From contig NW_006768765.1 in the NCBI RefSeq assembly GCF_000204055.1, forward strand, positions 443,478-507,477: a stretch of 64,000 nucleotides of DNA. The letters run 5' to 3'. Of this stretch, positions 10,096-22,755 are shown in pieces (positions within the stretch are counted from its first letter, which is position 1; each line of letters starts with the position of its first letter). Below the pieces are notes generated by a model. The model worked only from the letters and a program-made list of their open reading frames with translations, was not told the origin of the DNA and searched no databases. The stretch comes from Melampsora larici-populina 98AG31. Its lineage: Eukaryota > Basidiomycota > Pucciniomycetes > Pucciniales > Melampsoraceae. Position numbers and translations under genes: made by a program.

Positions 10096-12760
10096 TGTTT
10101 TCTATGATTTAACTTCTCTCTCTCTTTATGATTTATGTTTTCTCTCTTTCTTGATTTGTTCTCGTATCATTTTCTCTCATTTCATTTATTCTCAATTTCT
10201 CTATTTTACCCATCAAAGATATCTAGGAAAACAACAACTACTAGATCACCACGACACATAGTCTCGTTGATAGTAACTGACTGCAGGAGGAGTCTGCTAC
10301 CTATCTATTGTTTTCAGGTAATTAGATTCTTTGATGGTTGCTAAGAAAAGAATATAAAACATATGTATTAATGTTTCTTATTGTAGACATAGTAGGGATC
10401 ATCCAATATTCCTAGAAGTCACTTACACTCACCGAGTTCTTACTAGTGTTGATCTTATATTAGGTATTGATCATTGTCTACATGTCTCTTTTAAAGTCTG
10501 TTTTATTTCTTTTACTAACGTCTTATATTAGTTGTTTGAAATCTATATATGTGATTGTTGCTGCAATAAAGACATAAAGATCTCAAAAGCTTTCATGGTA
10601 GCGAGAGTCTAGTCTTGGCAACAATTCACTTTATAGTATTAGATACAATCGAATATGTCTTCCTCTGTCGATATGGACACTTCCTCAACTTCTTCCGAAT
10701 ATGATACTGGAATCAATGTCTCAAAATTCAGATTCTTTAAACTCAATCAAACCAACTGGGCAAAGTGGCAGATCATGGTCGACAGCGTTTTAACCAGCAA
10801 AGGTTTTGATAAACTGTTAGATGTTGACTGGAATCGGGACAACAAAGAAACTCAAACTTATCGTGTCCGAAATGCTTGGGCTTTTTCTCTCCTATGGGAC
10901 ATTGTTGAATCAGACCTTCATGATATAATCATAAATAATTCCCCGAGTTTCTGGCATACCTATCAAGCCCTCGGAAGAGCATGTGGAATGTTATGTATTG
11001 TTACCGTCTCAGCTAAACTTCGAAAGACTTTTAACACTGTCTACAATGTGGGAACTTCGATGAAGGAACACATTTCTAATTTCAATAGTCTGATAACTTC
11101 ACTCGGAACCTCCTTAGCATCTATGCCTGATTTTGCTAAGATGTCTACCGGTCTTAATGCCTGCATTTTTCTGTCGTCTTTCAATTCCGATGAATCTCTA
11201 ACCCCTCTCATACAAACTCTTTATAAATCGGAACCATTCACATATGCTAGTGTTTATGAAAGTATGATGCTGGAAGCAAATCGACGAGACGATGTCGAAT
11301 CTAATATGACAGTAAACTTTGCTCATAATCAACGAAATCAAGCATTCAATCGTTTCAAGAAGCCTTCCTCTTTGAATCAAAATTCTCCTAATAGTCAATC
11401 CAGAAATCAACATATTCTATCTCGCAATCCTCAACCTCAATTTCCTAATCCATCTTCTTCCTCGCAAACGAACAATGGCTACTTTCGGCCTAGAGGAATA
11501 ATTCCAACCAGATTTGGAAACCAGAGATCGGATCAGAATCAGGAATCAATTCGAGAAATGCGAGAAAGACTGAATCGTTTAGAAAATCAAATGAAGTCGA
11601 ATCGATCAAACAATTCCGGATCAATGAATGCAAATTCGGTCTCTAGAAACAACAATCAGGATGAGACCATGGACGGATCATGTTTCATGATTGAATCTTT
11701 CTCTGCGGTATCTGCATCTATACGTTCTGATAGTTTCGATTTGACTTACGATTCGGGGGCGACTGACACAACTGTCAACAACTTTGGTCTTATCATTGAC
11801 CCGAAGCCTACGTTCAGAGTATTGAATACATATGGTGGTACTATAACTGTTACTCATGTCGGAAAAATGAGCATAGGAGGGGAAATCATCTATCCTGTCT
11901 TCTATGTTCCCGCTGGACCTAGAAATCTGATCTCCGCATCTCAACTAGAAGATCATGGCTTAACCATTCATCATGTACCGAGTGGTGTTATAATACGGAA
12001 GGCAAATCGCATAATACTCAAATTCCCTCGAGACGGGAAACTTTTTGTTGCTAAAGGAAGGAGTGAAGTTAACAATATTCAAAGCATCAAACCTTCAACG
12101 GATTGGCACATTATTCTTGGAAACCCTTCCGATGAATATCTCAAACAATTTTTGGTCTTCAGAAACATCAAAGTCAATAGTTTCCAATCATCAAAGAACT
12201 GTGAAATTTGTGTGAAATGCAAACTAAAAGCCAGACCTCACAATCACCCTCTTCCGATGTCAACGAAACCATTCGAACGTTTACATTTTGATGTCCTTCA
12301 AGTCTCCGTGTTGTGCAAGGCTAGGAAGAATTATGTGCTAGTAATAATTGATGATTTCTCTAGATTTAATCGTATATATCTAATGAAGACAAAATCTGAA
12401 TCTGAATCATGTCTTATGTCGTTTATCAAGGAGATTAGAAATAAATTAGGCATAACACCAGCCTATCTACATTCCGACAGAGGTGGAGAATTCAGCTCAA
12501 CTCGATTTATGACTTACATTCAAGAGCAGGGTATATCAGTTGAAAGAGGACCTGCTAATAGCCCTCAGACCAACGGTGTTGCTGAAAAGTTCAATTATAC
12601 TTTATTAGTCAAAATGAGATGTCTGCTTGCTCAGTCTGGTGTACCGATCAATTTGTGGGATGAAGCAGCAAAATATGCCTCTTACCTCATCAATATTTTA
12701 CCTACAAGTCGCCTTAATGGTGCATTTGGTGGTATATGTTGGGTACAGATAAAAGATTGA
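10096..12760 (+). mobile_element. Copia retrotransposon, 5' part only
   Basis: A probable 5' LTR ends with CA at 10595 (its start is a guess, near 10096). It is followed directly by TGGTAGCGAGAGTCTA at 10596-10611, a primer-binding site like the initiator-tRNA-Met type used by Copia elements. The gag-pol frame begins at 10655. Sequence similarity to Copia stops near 12735, before reverse transcriptase, and no 3' LTR is seen downstream. The element is therefore 3'-truncated. Confidence 0.7.
10655..12760 (+). CDS. Truncated Copia gag-protease-integrase polyprotein
   Basis: An open frame of 701 codons. Residues ~25-190 form a UBN2/Gag-like region (FFKLNQTNWAKWQIMV). No CCHC zinc knuckle is seen; a Asn/Ser/Arg-rich linker occupies its usual place. 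Protease motif DSGA is near residue 366. The GAG-pre-integrase block reads WHIILGNPS near 483, where the usual second His is Asn, followed by CEICVKC. Integrase shows D (FDVLQV, ~544), D (HSDRGGEF, ~607) and E (GVAEKF, ~643), the D-D35-E spacing. The final ~15 residues (AFGGICWVQIKD) are not Copia-like, so RT and RNase H are missing. It cannot transpose alone. Confidence 0.85.
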   Translation: MSSSVDMDTSSTSSEYDTGINVSKFRFFKLNQTNWAKWQIMVDSVLTSKGFDKLLDVDWNRDNKETQTYRVRNAWAFSLLWDIVESDLHDIIINNSPSFWHTYQALGRACGMLCIVTVSAKLRKTFNTVYNVGTSMKEHISNFNSLITSLGTSLASMPDFAKMSTGLNACIFLSSFNSDESLTPLIQTLYKSEPFTYASVYESMMLEANRRDDVESNMTVNFAHNQRNQAFNRFKKPSSLNQNSPNSQSRNQHILSRNPQPQFPNPSSSSQTNNGYFRPRGIIPTRFGNQRSDQNQESIREMRERLNRLENQMKSNRSNNSGSMNANSVSRNNNQDETMDGSCFMIESFSAVSASIRSDSFDLTYDSGATDTTVNNFGLIIDPKPTFRVLNTYGGTITVTHVGKMSIGGEIIYPVFYVPAGPRNLISASQLEDHGLTIHHVPSGVIIRKANRIILKFPRDGKLFVAKGRSEVNNIQSIKPSTDWHIILGNPSDEYLKQFLVFRNIKVNSFQSSKNCEICVKCKLKARPHNHPLPMSTKPFERLHFDVLQVSVLCKARKNYVLVIIDDFSRFNRIYLMKTKSESESCLMSFIKEIRNKLGITPAYLHSDRGGEFSSTRFMTYIQEQGISVERGPANSPQTNGVAEKFNYTLLVKMRCLLAQSGVPINLWDEAAKYASYLINILPTSRLNGAFGGICWVQIKD

Positions 12761-13606
12761 ACCTCATTGAAGGAAAATTCTTGTCTGTAAGAGTCTTTTT
12801 CTTTTCTCTTAGGCCAATGGTCATGGTGTTACCAAAAGCTCTTTGTTCAATTCAATCACATAAATGTAATACTACTTTTTCTTTTTAAAATTTACAACCC
12901 CAAAACCAGAATGATAAAATGTACTTGTCATCAAAGAAGATTTGAATTTATGTTTGTTGTAAAAAGCAAAACCTTCTTTGATTCTCTTGCTTCTTTTTTT
13001 CTCAAGTTCATAGAATTCATTCATTTCTGGTAAGTAAAAGAATGGGTTCAAACAAAATAACAAAAAAGTTCAAGCTTGTTTTTTCAAAAGAACTAAAGGA
13101 AATTCGAAAAAAAGAGCACAGAAGATGATTTCTTTAAAATCAATAAATGAAACAAAAGATAATGATATCATCATAATATTTAATTAGAACCCATTAATCA
13201 AATACCTAAAAAAAATAAGTCAAAATTAATGAGATAAGTTATTTGACGGTCAAAAAATCAGGTTTTGGTTTTTGGTTTTGTTGTCAAAGAGAAAGTTAAG
13301 CAAAAGTACAGATCTTTAAAAGAAAAATAGAAAACCAATCTTACAAAAAAAATCGAAGATCAAAAGAGTCTTACTTTTACAGATGATAAAGAATAAAACA
13401 AATTGATAGAAGCTCGAAACAAACCGAAAACCGAATCAAAAAAACAATTCAATCATAGATAAAACTTAAAGCTTGTATCAAAAAAGCGAGAAGATACGAA
13501 AAAGAAAAACACTGAATTCTTCAATCATATACATAGTATATTTATGTGGTGATTTGAATGTTTTTGAAAATCAAGATGAAAAAATGAATTAAAATTTAAA
13601 GATGAG
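12761..13606. other. Intergenic, A/T-rich, no gene seen
   Basis: Poly-A and poly-T runs and poly-purine stretches only. The 63-codon minus frame at 12872-13063 lacks motifs. This is the 3' flank of the epimerase gene. Confidence 0.5.
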
Positions 13607-15259
13607 TCAATTTAATCCATTGGGATTTTTCAAACAAAAAGTCCACATATCTCTAGCCACTAGATCGAAAAGTAAAACCAAACAAATCAACATTTTTTGC
13701 TTTTTGTTGAAAAATAAAGGATAAGAAAGAACTTACTATCAAAAATAGTTTTTTCTGATTTCCAATTCAATTCTCGAAACGCTTTATTCGAATCACAAAT
13801 CACTTTATCTAAATCACCTAATCTAGGTGGTTTAATAATCGTTTTAATCTTAAATCCTGAAATGATTTCTAAACAATTGATAACTTCTTTGACACTTGTT
13901 CCTTTACCTGTGCTTAAACTGTTTAGATTAATTTCGAAAAAAGATTTTAGTATATGGTTTTTTTCAAAGAACTTTGAGTTGTGTTGAAAGACGGGATTGG
14001 AAATGTGAAAAAAGAAACTCAACTTGTATGTTCTACAATCTTCTTTGAACTTATGTTGGTTTTGTTGTTCAAGTGAATGAAGTGCAGCTAAATGACCTTT
14101 AGCGAGATCTTGAACATGTATAAAATCTCTAACACCTAAAACGAGCAAAACACTCAAATCAATTCCTCAATCCTTGAAATTTCTAAAAAGAACGTGAAGC
14201 GGATTGAGCAACTTTTGCCTTATGACTACTGACCTGTACCATCTTGTGTATTAAATTTATCACCATAAATACAAAGGTGATCTCTTTTGCCTGTTAAGAC
14301 TTCACAAACAATCGGGATTAAGTTTTCAGGTTGTTTTGGTGAATCTCCAATTAATCCACTTGGATCATTTCCACTCGGATTTGAGTATCTGATAAATCCC
14401 CAAACAAAATCAACACCACGAATTCAGGTATTCGAATCAGAGAGAATGATGCTTACCTCAAAATAACAGCTTTTAATTTCCCATCAAGAGTAGCCGAATG
14501 AACGATTTCTTCACACCTTAATTTACTATAACCATAAGGCGACATCACCCTTTGATGGTTTTCTTCATTTGCACCTTTGATTGGATCAATCAAACAATCA
14601 GATTCTTTCAAAACTTGATGATTTAATCTTTTACCATAAACAACAGCAGAAGATGAAAAGATTAAAGATTGAATGGATTCTGATTTCATGATCTTGATTA
14701 ATGTTTCTGTTCCGATCACATTAGTTTGATAATAATTTTCAGGTTCTAAATGTGAAGTTGAAACTGATTTTAATGCAGCGAAATGTATAACATGTTGAAT
14801 TAAACTTTGATGTATAACATTTTGATTAGAATTTAAATAATGATGATGATGATCATGGGTCTGGGTAGGAATTGATTTCTTTCTATAAAATTTAAATAAA
14901 TTTAATAATGAAGTTTGATCTCTTAAATCAATTTGATGAAATCTTAATAAATTAGATTCTTCTTTACATAAAGATTTAATTTTTAAAATTGAAGATAAAG
15001 AAGAATTTGATAAATTATCAATTGCAATGATTTGATATTTTTTAGTACGTAAAAGTTCAAGTATTACATGTGATCCAATATAACCTGTTGCACCGGTTAC
15101 TAAGATAAACGGTAATTGATTTCTTTCTGTGATTTGTTTTTTAATCGAAATTGATCTTGGTATGTTTTGATTTAATTGATATGATCTTCTACAAGTATTT
15201 GTTGTTTGATCTTGTTTTGACCTCAATGAAGGTCGAGTTGATTGTGGAGAGATAAGCAT
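13607..15259 (-). CDS. GALE: UDP-glucose 4-epimerase
   Basis: Five exons on the minus strand (15259-14457, 14388-14234, 14135-14024, 13918-13737, 13659-13607) join to 434 codons in one frame. Motifs: VTGATGYIGSH (NAD-binding), IDNLSNS, HFAALKSV, SSSAVVYG with catalytic Ser, YGYSKLRCEE (Tyr-x3-Lys), NPSGNDPSGLIGDSP, YGDKFNTQDGTGVRDFIHV (split between exons 2 and 3), TYNLSTGKGTSVKEVI, and C-terminal MWTFCLKNPNGLN. The enzyme interconverts UDP-glucose and UDP-galactose in the Leloir pathway. There is no mutarotase extension as in yeast Gal10. An Asn/His-rich insert (DHHHHYLNSNQN) and an N-terminal extension of ~45 residues make it longer than the usual ~340-370. Confidence 0.92.
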
Positions 15260-17665
15260 TTCTTAAGTATATCAAGATGTCTTCTAAACTTTTAGATTCA
15301 CGATACTAAATTATGTTGGTAAATTGATCTCCTTTTTCTTGTGTTTGAAAAGATTACGCATAAAAAAGTAAGAGATCTCAAGATGAGAAAACTTGATCTT
15401 CAACTTGATAGGTTTTACTACGAGGATATCTGCGAGGATCAAACAAAGAAGTCAGTGAAATGGTTTTGAATTAAATCCCGAAAAAGTTTAAACTGGAAGA
15501 ATTTCAAATATCCATGCAAGAAAGGATATATATGCATATAAGCTCAATATGAATGTAACTAACCAGTTGAATATTTGGCGGAGAGAATGCTTTATGCTGT
15601 TTGTAAAACAGTTGAGAAAGATGAATGATCGATCAATTTGTTTGACGCTCTATCATCACATTTAAATGGATCAAAGGGAACAAATGAAGCTGTTCCATAA
15701 AATTCAAACTCACATTTAAATTGATCCTCGATGGTGATATCTTGGATTTACTGGTATATGATTTACTTCTAGTTGATCAACTTGGGATATTCGAATCAAT
15801 CTTTTGAACTGATTCTTGCCTCGGATTTCGAATTATATGTGTGCTCTTCGAAATCTTTTATCAAGTCACCGACTAATGAAAAGAAATAATGGAGGAATAA
15901 TAAGAAATCAAATGGGTTTGAAAAAAGTGAGTCTTATAAAAGAAAAAAGATCAAGCTTGTTTGTCAAAAAAAAGCAAGAGAGCTACGAGATATAAGATCT
16001 GAAAAGATGAAGACGAAAAGCCGAAAACTACCAATAAGATAGAGAGGAATTTTGAATAGTAAATAGAGGAATGTGAGAAACTGTTTGAGAGTTTAATTGA
16101 TAAGAATCAAAACAGTGTAGGTAATAAGATCAACGCAATGCTAATAATCAAATTGCTAAAAAATGATCAATCCTGTTCTCTTTGAGGAAAGTGCGATGAT
16201 GTTGAGTCTTTTTAAATGTAGAAAAGGTGACTCAGAGAAAGCTTAACAGTACACAAAGATCAGCAAAGTTTCCCCAGGATTAAGACAGAATGATGAAGAT
16301 GAATGATACAAAAAATCAATTGAAAATCATCTATTACAAAAACCAGCTGACCTACCAATCACGAGAGTTATGAATTAGGCGAGGTACAGAGAGACAGAGA
16401 GTATAATACATATTTGTGTAAAGGGCATAAATTCTACAAGGGTGGATATTGTGGTTGTACAAGAACGTTTTACGCAGATTTACGGAAAGCGAGATTCCGC
16501 AAGAGAGAGAGAGAAAAAATAGGAAAAATGTGGGGTATAAATCCTTGGAAAATTCAAATTCAAATTCAAGATCACTAACCCGAACTTTAATCCAGGAGCC
16601 AGGAGAGAAGATTGATGGATTTGACGGTATGATTTTCAAATATCCCAATAATTAAAATATATGCCTGTGATAAGGAAAGTCCAAAAACAAAAGTCCTCTT
16701 TCTTGTGTTCTTTCAATGGAGATCCAAAAAGCTTGCTTTGAAAGAATTTGAGAAAAAAAACTACAAAGAAGTTCCTTGGAGAAGGTATTCTTTGAGGTAG
16801 AGATTAATTTTAATGATCAAGAAGAGCAAGTAAGTATGGAATTCAGGATTCAATCAAGTCTGCAACGTCTCTTGAGCTAGTGTTTTTTTTGAGCTTTTTA
16901 ATTCAAGAAGAGATTGAGAAAGGGTTTTGAGAACTTCCTTGTATTTAACAATAAAATCGATGATATGCTGTATTGGAAAGTGAATGAAGTGAGGAACGAG
17001 AAAAGTTTTCTTGTATCACCGAACGATGCATATTAAATGTTTTGATCTGGTGATCAACCAAACGAAGAAATCTTGGAAATAAATTAAATTTATTCTTATA
17101 GAAATTCAATTTAAAAGATATATGTAATACATGTCAAATATCACGTTGAATTCTTCATGAGTCTTGTGATCAAGATTTTTCTAATTTTGACATTTCTCTG
17201 ATTAACAAGTCGATTCCACTCCGGGGTAAAATGTCTTGAGGATTTTGTTGATTGAATTGAATTCTAAATGGTAAAATATTTTGAGTTTCTATTGTACATA
17301 TCAAGGGTAAGTGAATGATGATGATGATGATGATGATGATGCTTCACCCGATGCTTGATGATGATGATGATGAATTCTATGATCTTCTATATTGAGTTTA
17401 CGATGCTGTACATTTGACTTTGCTGTATCGCTTATGTCGCTTATCTATCTCAATTTGAAAAACAGATGGCGGCTGTGGGGTCTGGGGAAGTTCTGTTCCT
17501 CCAAGTGTAGTTACACGCTTACATAAATTATCGGACACAATCCTCAAAATGACGTTTTCTGTTTATGTTTCAAAATCAAGTGTAATTTATTTACAAGTTA
17601 AACTTTTCGGGCAGTCCACCCTGTCCAGCCTCAACGGCAGTCTGAGTCTAGGCACTGGGCAGTCT
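15260..17665. other. Long gene-free interval upstream of the epimerase
   Basis: A/T- and purine-rich sequence with no convincing frame. The overlapping frames at 16352-16655 on both strands are chance. It probably includes the promoter and 5'-UTR of the epimerase gene. Confidence 0.5.
17314..17373. repeat. (ATG)n microsatellite
   Basis: About nine GAT/ATG triplets, a short interruption, then six more. Confidence 0.9.
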
Positions 17666-17673
17666 ATTGTCTC

Positions 17674-18632
17674 TAGGCCCTCGCCCCGTCCCCGAATGAT
17701 TCGGGGATCCCCGAAGTTACCCCTAGGGGACGGGGGGCGATCCCCGTCCCCTATTTAGGGGACGGGGATCGGGGAATGCCGGGGATTCCCCGAATGGATC
17801 ATGAAGAATCGTAGTCAGATGAGTCTTTGAAGTTCAAATGACTCCTAAAGGATCATGAACTCGGCACGCAGTGGTGAATTCGAATCAGATCGATCAAAGC
17901 TTAGAAGATCTCGAAGCACAACTATCAAAACTAGAACTGATCAGTTCACTTCAATCTCATTTCCAAAACAAAAGAATCACTTCAATCTCATTTCCACATC
18001 AAAAGAATCACATCGATCAAAGTTTAGGAGATCTTGAAGTAAAGCTATCAAAACTTGATATAATGTATTCCTTCATAATTGGATTGCATTTCAAGAAGTT
18101 AGAACAACAAAAAAAACAAATTGGCAAGGTTGAATCACTACTCGATGAATTTTGTCTTTTGAGTCAGTATGATGATTTTTGAAGTGAATACAGTCGGATG
18201 AATTTAAATATCTGGGTAAAGGAATCTAAAAGTGAACGGATGATGAAATCCAAAAGAATTAGCTCAAAACGTTCAAAAATGATGATTCAATGAATCAATC
18301 ATGATAGAGATTGGATTACTAATTTACAACCTAACTTTTTTGACATGCTTCCATTTTGAATATTTTTTTTGATTGGTTTTTGAAGAATGTGAGGATCTAA
18401 TGATCCTTTCCACTTGATCTTGTTTGAGGTTAGATGATATCGGTGAAGGTATCTTGTTGGGTAATGGACGATCGTTTGTTTTTTGTTCTGGGAAAATGCT
18501 CTATTCCCCGAAATTCCCCGATTGATCCCCGATCCCCGATTTCGGGGGCGGGGATCATTCCCCGACCCCTAATTCGGGGAATGATCCCCGACCCCGGTTT
18601 CGGGGACGGGGATCGACCGGGGCGAGGGCCTA
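17674..18632. mobile_element. Non-autonomous hAT-like element with GC-rich ends
   Basis: A 959-bp element bounded by the exact 8-bp duplication ATTGTCTC (17666-17673 and 18633-18640). Terminal inverted repeats read TAGGCCCTCGCCCCG and its complement. About 125 bases at each end are packed with GGGGATC/GATCCCCG repeats, in sharp contrast to the A/T-rich centre. The 8-bp duplication fits hAT. The interior has only a 103-codon frame (17871-18182) with two copies of a DQSLxDLExxLSKL segment, probably a sequence duplication rather than a gene. No transposase is present. Confidence 0.85.
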
Positions 18633-18640
18633 ATTGTCTC

Positions 18641-21342
18641 GGTCGGTATCTCCATACAATAATGGTACAATGTGATGTAACAAAAGAACATTCGAAGCCG
18701 AACAATTTTTAAGACTAAAAATTATTTCTCTTGGATTTTGTGGAGAAGGGAATTTGTCGCTAGTTGGTTTGTATGACATGTTGTGGGTATCAAAAAGTCA
18801 TATTCATCAAGTCCTTGAAAATGAAAAATGTAACAGTGCGAGAAGTGGTTCTTAGGTTCTTGTTGCAAGTTTGTGCATATGTTAATCCCTCCAATTTCTT
18901 TGCACCTAAAATAAATTACACTTTTGTTTCTCAAGTATCACAGCCTGAATAATCACAGCCTACAATATAGCTTAAAGCCTGATTATCTTTTTACATCTCC
19001 ATTTCTTCAATTTTAGACTTTGAACCTAGTCGTCAATTAGACTTCATAAGATTGACAACATGGCCACTCGCAGGTTTAAGTCCTCCGAATAACTTATTGA
19101 GATAAACAATAAGACTGAACCATGATTTGACGTCCATCTTTGAAAACAGTGATGTTTATGAACACTGTAATTTCGAATGAACTTTGTGAGGAAATGTTTG
19201 CAAGGCTTGAACAAACTAATTAATAAAAATAATTTAAAAAACGTCTTAGTAACCGATAACCGAAAAAGTGTCCCTACATACAAGAAAAATATGGTAAAAT
19301 AAAGGGGAAAAAAGACGAGGGGGTGAGGGGTAGGGGCTAGGGTGATGATGTTTGCGAGATGCATAGGAAAACATAATTAGATGATGTGATTGTAAAGTCT
19401 ATCGTTAGAAAGAAAAAAAAACACCTGGATGATAGAGCTCGTCAAGCTGAGTGCTGAGCAAGTCGATTTGGTTTATAAAAAAGAGTTTCGATTCGTAGTT
19501 TGTACATCACGTCATCGATCTCGTCATCATCCTTGGAGACAGCCTGACAGGGAGGGTCGGATGGGGTAAGAAAGTTAGAAATCCTGAATGATGTCATCGT
19601 CAGGATCTTGAACAACGTTGAAGATGCACATTGACGTTTGTGGGGTAAAGAAGCCGGAGTAGGCCGGAGTATGTAGGCCGGAGCGCGTCACTCGAAGTCA
19701 CGTTGTGCTCAAGTGCATACACGGCCGCAGGCACTGCGGATGCGCGGGCACTGTGTGACTTTGAGTGACGCACTCGAGCCCATGTATATACTCCGGCTCG
19801 AGCGACAGGATGTTCCTCCCAGTCAAAAAAGAGGTTTAGAACGGTTCAAATTCCATCCTGTCAGCATCGCCTGGAATGCCCTAATGGTGAGAGGGGTAAA
19901 AAGACCGAAATCGCATGTAAACTTTTGACCTGGTCTTCAATTTAGAAGACCAAAACCGCAGTCCTCATGAACAAGTGCTCAAATAATGCTCAGTCACAAT
20001 TGTGACCAAATATGACGGAACAGAATTTGCCCATGGGTAGGAGTTTTGAGATGTTACGGGTATGTAATGTATGCAAAGCCGAAGCAGCGGTATAAGATCT
20101 GCAATGCATAAGTGATCAGCTGTTTGCTTGAAAGTACAAAGACCTAATAATGAGGATTGAGTTTATGGGCTGATATGGTATTAGTTGGATTTGTTTGAGC
20201 TGGTCAAAGTTGGGGTTTGGAATTGTTTGATTAGAGACAATGTAAGGGCAGTAATTATGTTATGTGATCATGTTTGGTAATAACTTGAAGTAAACAACTT
20301 CTTTGATATTGGTGTCGGATAAGGAAATGACACAATAGCGGGCCTTCAAGCTAGGGTTCAAGTTGGAAATATGGCTAAAATGAAACTTTTCTTACATCAA
20401 AAATGCTGCTTCAAAATTTGATTTTGAAAATAAATATTGGAAAGCCCCACCTGAGATGCACATTCTTGGCAAGTTTATTTTTCAAAAAATTGATTCTTGA
20501 AGGGCTGGAAGGTCCAAGTGCATAAACTTACAAGCACTTTGCAGCCCACTTGGACCCAGCTAATATTGTACTTCTGTGTAATGATAAACATGGCCGACTC
20601 TTATTAGTTGTCAATTTGACATTGTAAAAGTGAAGAATTCATCTCAAAAGGTGGCTCGGCTGTTCATCTCTTGTGAAGGGTTTTGTGTTTTATTTATTGA
20701 TGGAAGAATCAGTTTTGGGGTGAACGTCGAAGACGAATGTGGGTGGTTTATTTACTTACGCGTAGATAAATCTGCAAGGGATGACGGTAGCAAACACGTT
20801 TGTAATGAGTTTGTAGAAGCGGTTGAAAAAGTTTGGTTGACAGAAAGAAGACATAACAGCTAACAGAAATAATTAAAGAAAGCTGAGAATAAAATGAAAC
20901 GACTAAAGTAAGAGATGATATAAGAACATCAAAAGATAATTAAAAGAAGGCACCAACAACAGACACGTGTATGAAAAAATGGGGCATCATAGTCAAGATG
21001 ATTTGAGTGAAGTGGTCGGATGGAATATGATGATAAGAGGGTCTTCTTAGGTAAATCAGCAAAGTAGAAAGGGAAAAAGCCATTTTTGGGGTGGTTGAAC
21101 TTGAACCAGTGCTGAGACTTGCATCATGATGAACTCGATCTAAGTATTCAGTATCTGGGGACCACTGGATGATTCTTATTCCTCATTCACATGCTCACAC
21201 AGTTGATGTTTTGATGCTCCATGTACACAAGTCGAGTCATTCTTGATGACTGAACTCAAGAACTCAAGGCATTGAATTCATAGACAGCGTGGACATAACA
21301 TTTCAGATCACATCTTGGACCAAAAAGGTGAAACAAAACCCT
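18641..21342. other. Gene-free interval
   Basis: No frame here shows recognisable motifs or plausible exon joins. It contains the fold-back repeat at 19662-19799 and otherwise ordinary A/T-rich DNA. Confidence 0.45.
19662..19799. repeat. Fold-back repeat, ~45-base arms
   Basis: GCGTCACTCGAAGTCAC (19685-19701) pairs with GTGACTTTGAGTGACGC (19755-19771). The pairing extends outward through GGCCGGAGTAT and ATACTCCGG. It may be a small MITE remnant. I could not define a target duplication. Confidence 0.6.
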
Positions 21343-22485
21343 TCACATAGATGGCTGTAGGGCCACTTCCAACATGGTCATGAATGTGAACACAACTTCA
21401 AAACTGATCTTAGAATCATATACTTGGTTTGAACAACTAGGATGCGAGACTTCAAATCCAAGAACTTGAAATGAGGGCGCCACAAATTGATACAAGTAAT
21501 TAAGCAAGCAAGGGAATTGTTTGAATCGTGCTATCAACAGCTTCCTTGTGGAACTGAATGATTTTTTTGGCAACCAATCGATTCACAGCGCAATAATATA
21601 AGAAAGTGAATGAGGCTTACCACATTTACCATTGCAAAAGGCACACCCGGGAGATATTGCGCAGTATGTAATACTATCAGGACATGTTCACTTCTGAAGC
21701 TTTGTCTGGGTATTTCAGAGTCAATAAAATCTTCAGTGTGGAGAATTAGATGCAATACTTGTTGTCAAAGGTTGATCAAGGACACACATTGGGTGAGGGT
21801 GCAACAGTTCCAAACAGAAAAAGAGCCAAAAACTGCATAACAACAATTGCCATAACCAGGCGTGGCTGTAAGGGCACAAATCAGTCAGTTGAAGAAGCAA
21901 GGGGAACCAAGTGGGAATCACAAACCATATCTTCGCGCTTAGACACTTGAGCTCTAGAATTGAGAAGGGTATGTAAGAAACCAATTGGAGAGGAAGACAG
22001 AAGTTGTGTGTTATAGTCCGGATGCTTTATCAAAGCCAAACAAAGTTCTATAGAGCTGATAACAAAAGTTTTTGTGGGGGCAGGGGACAACAGACAACAC
22101 TCGATGAGAGGACTATTTATGTGATTGAGCTCAGCTATTTCTACCTTGCAATACTAGAGGCAATTTGATTACCGCCCCCCAGACAGTTGATTATTTTTTG
22201 GTGACATTATTGTTGGTATCAATTTCGTCATTGTTATTTGAATTAGAAGTGATATTGGTGTTGCGATGGGGTCTGTCATTCATTCCCTGTGAATTTCAAA
22301 AAACTTGTCCAATTGTGAACAGGTTTTTCAGCAAAACTCGAGGAAATCGGTGCTGGAAGTTCGGCAAGCTTTGTGGAATTGACAGTCATCCCATGGGTAT
22401 TGTTGGTGTCGTGATTATACTGCAAAGGCTGTTGTGTGATATGTTGTGAGGGTTGGGTACTCTCTTGGGAGTGCTCAATGCTCAC
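21343..22485 (-). other. Scattered possible coding pieces, unresolved
   Basis: Several minus-strand frames of 69-83 codons lie in series (22485-22276, 22090-21881, 21755-21534, 21573-21343). The second contains a protein-like run (FVISSIELCLALIKHPDYN). I cannot join them with convincing splice sites and recognise no family. It is either a decayed gene or chance. Confidence 0.2.
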
Positions 22486-22727
22486 AAGATGGGCAATTGG
22501 TAGGTTTTACTTGATTTTACTCCTTTCATTTCAAATATGTAGTATTTACAATTTGAAGTAAAGAAGAAAAAAGGAAGGGAGAAGAGGAAAAAAGGGGACT
22601 GACAGTCTGTTTGGATAAACCCAGACAGACTTCAGTTGATTGACTCCTAAGGAGGAGATTTATAATTTATAATAAATTAATATTATTTTAATTGAAGGTT
22701 GGATCCAGGACCTTCCTTTAATCCTTA

Positions 22728-22755
22728 CTAGCACAACTGGGCGGCGGGCGCCGCA
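22728..22755 (-). other. Helitron-like 3' end
   Basis: Read on the minus strand, a GC hairpin (GCGGC-GCCC-GCCGC, 22754-22741) is followed about 9 bases later by CTAG and then T. This is the CTRR-with-upstream-hairpin layout of Helitron 3' ends. The same block occurs at 53639-53665. No Rep-helicase is in the window. The interval 22486-24015 otherwise holds nothing I can support. Confidence 0.35.

Noticed and set aside
17871..18182. Coiled-coil-like 103-codon frame in the hAT-like element
   Set aside because: Its two similar halves come from a DNA duplication inside a non-autonomous element. There is no transposase similarity and no support as a gene.
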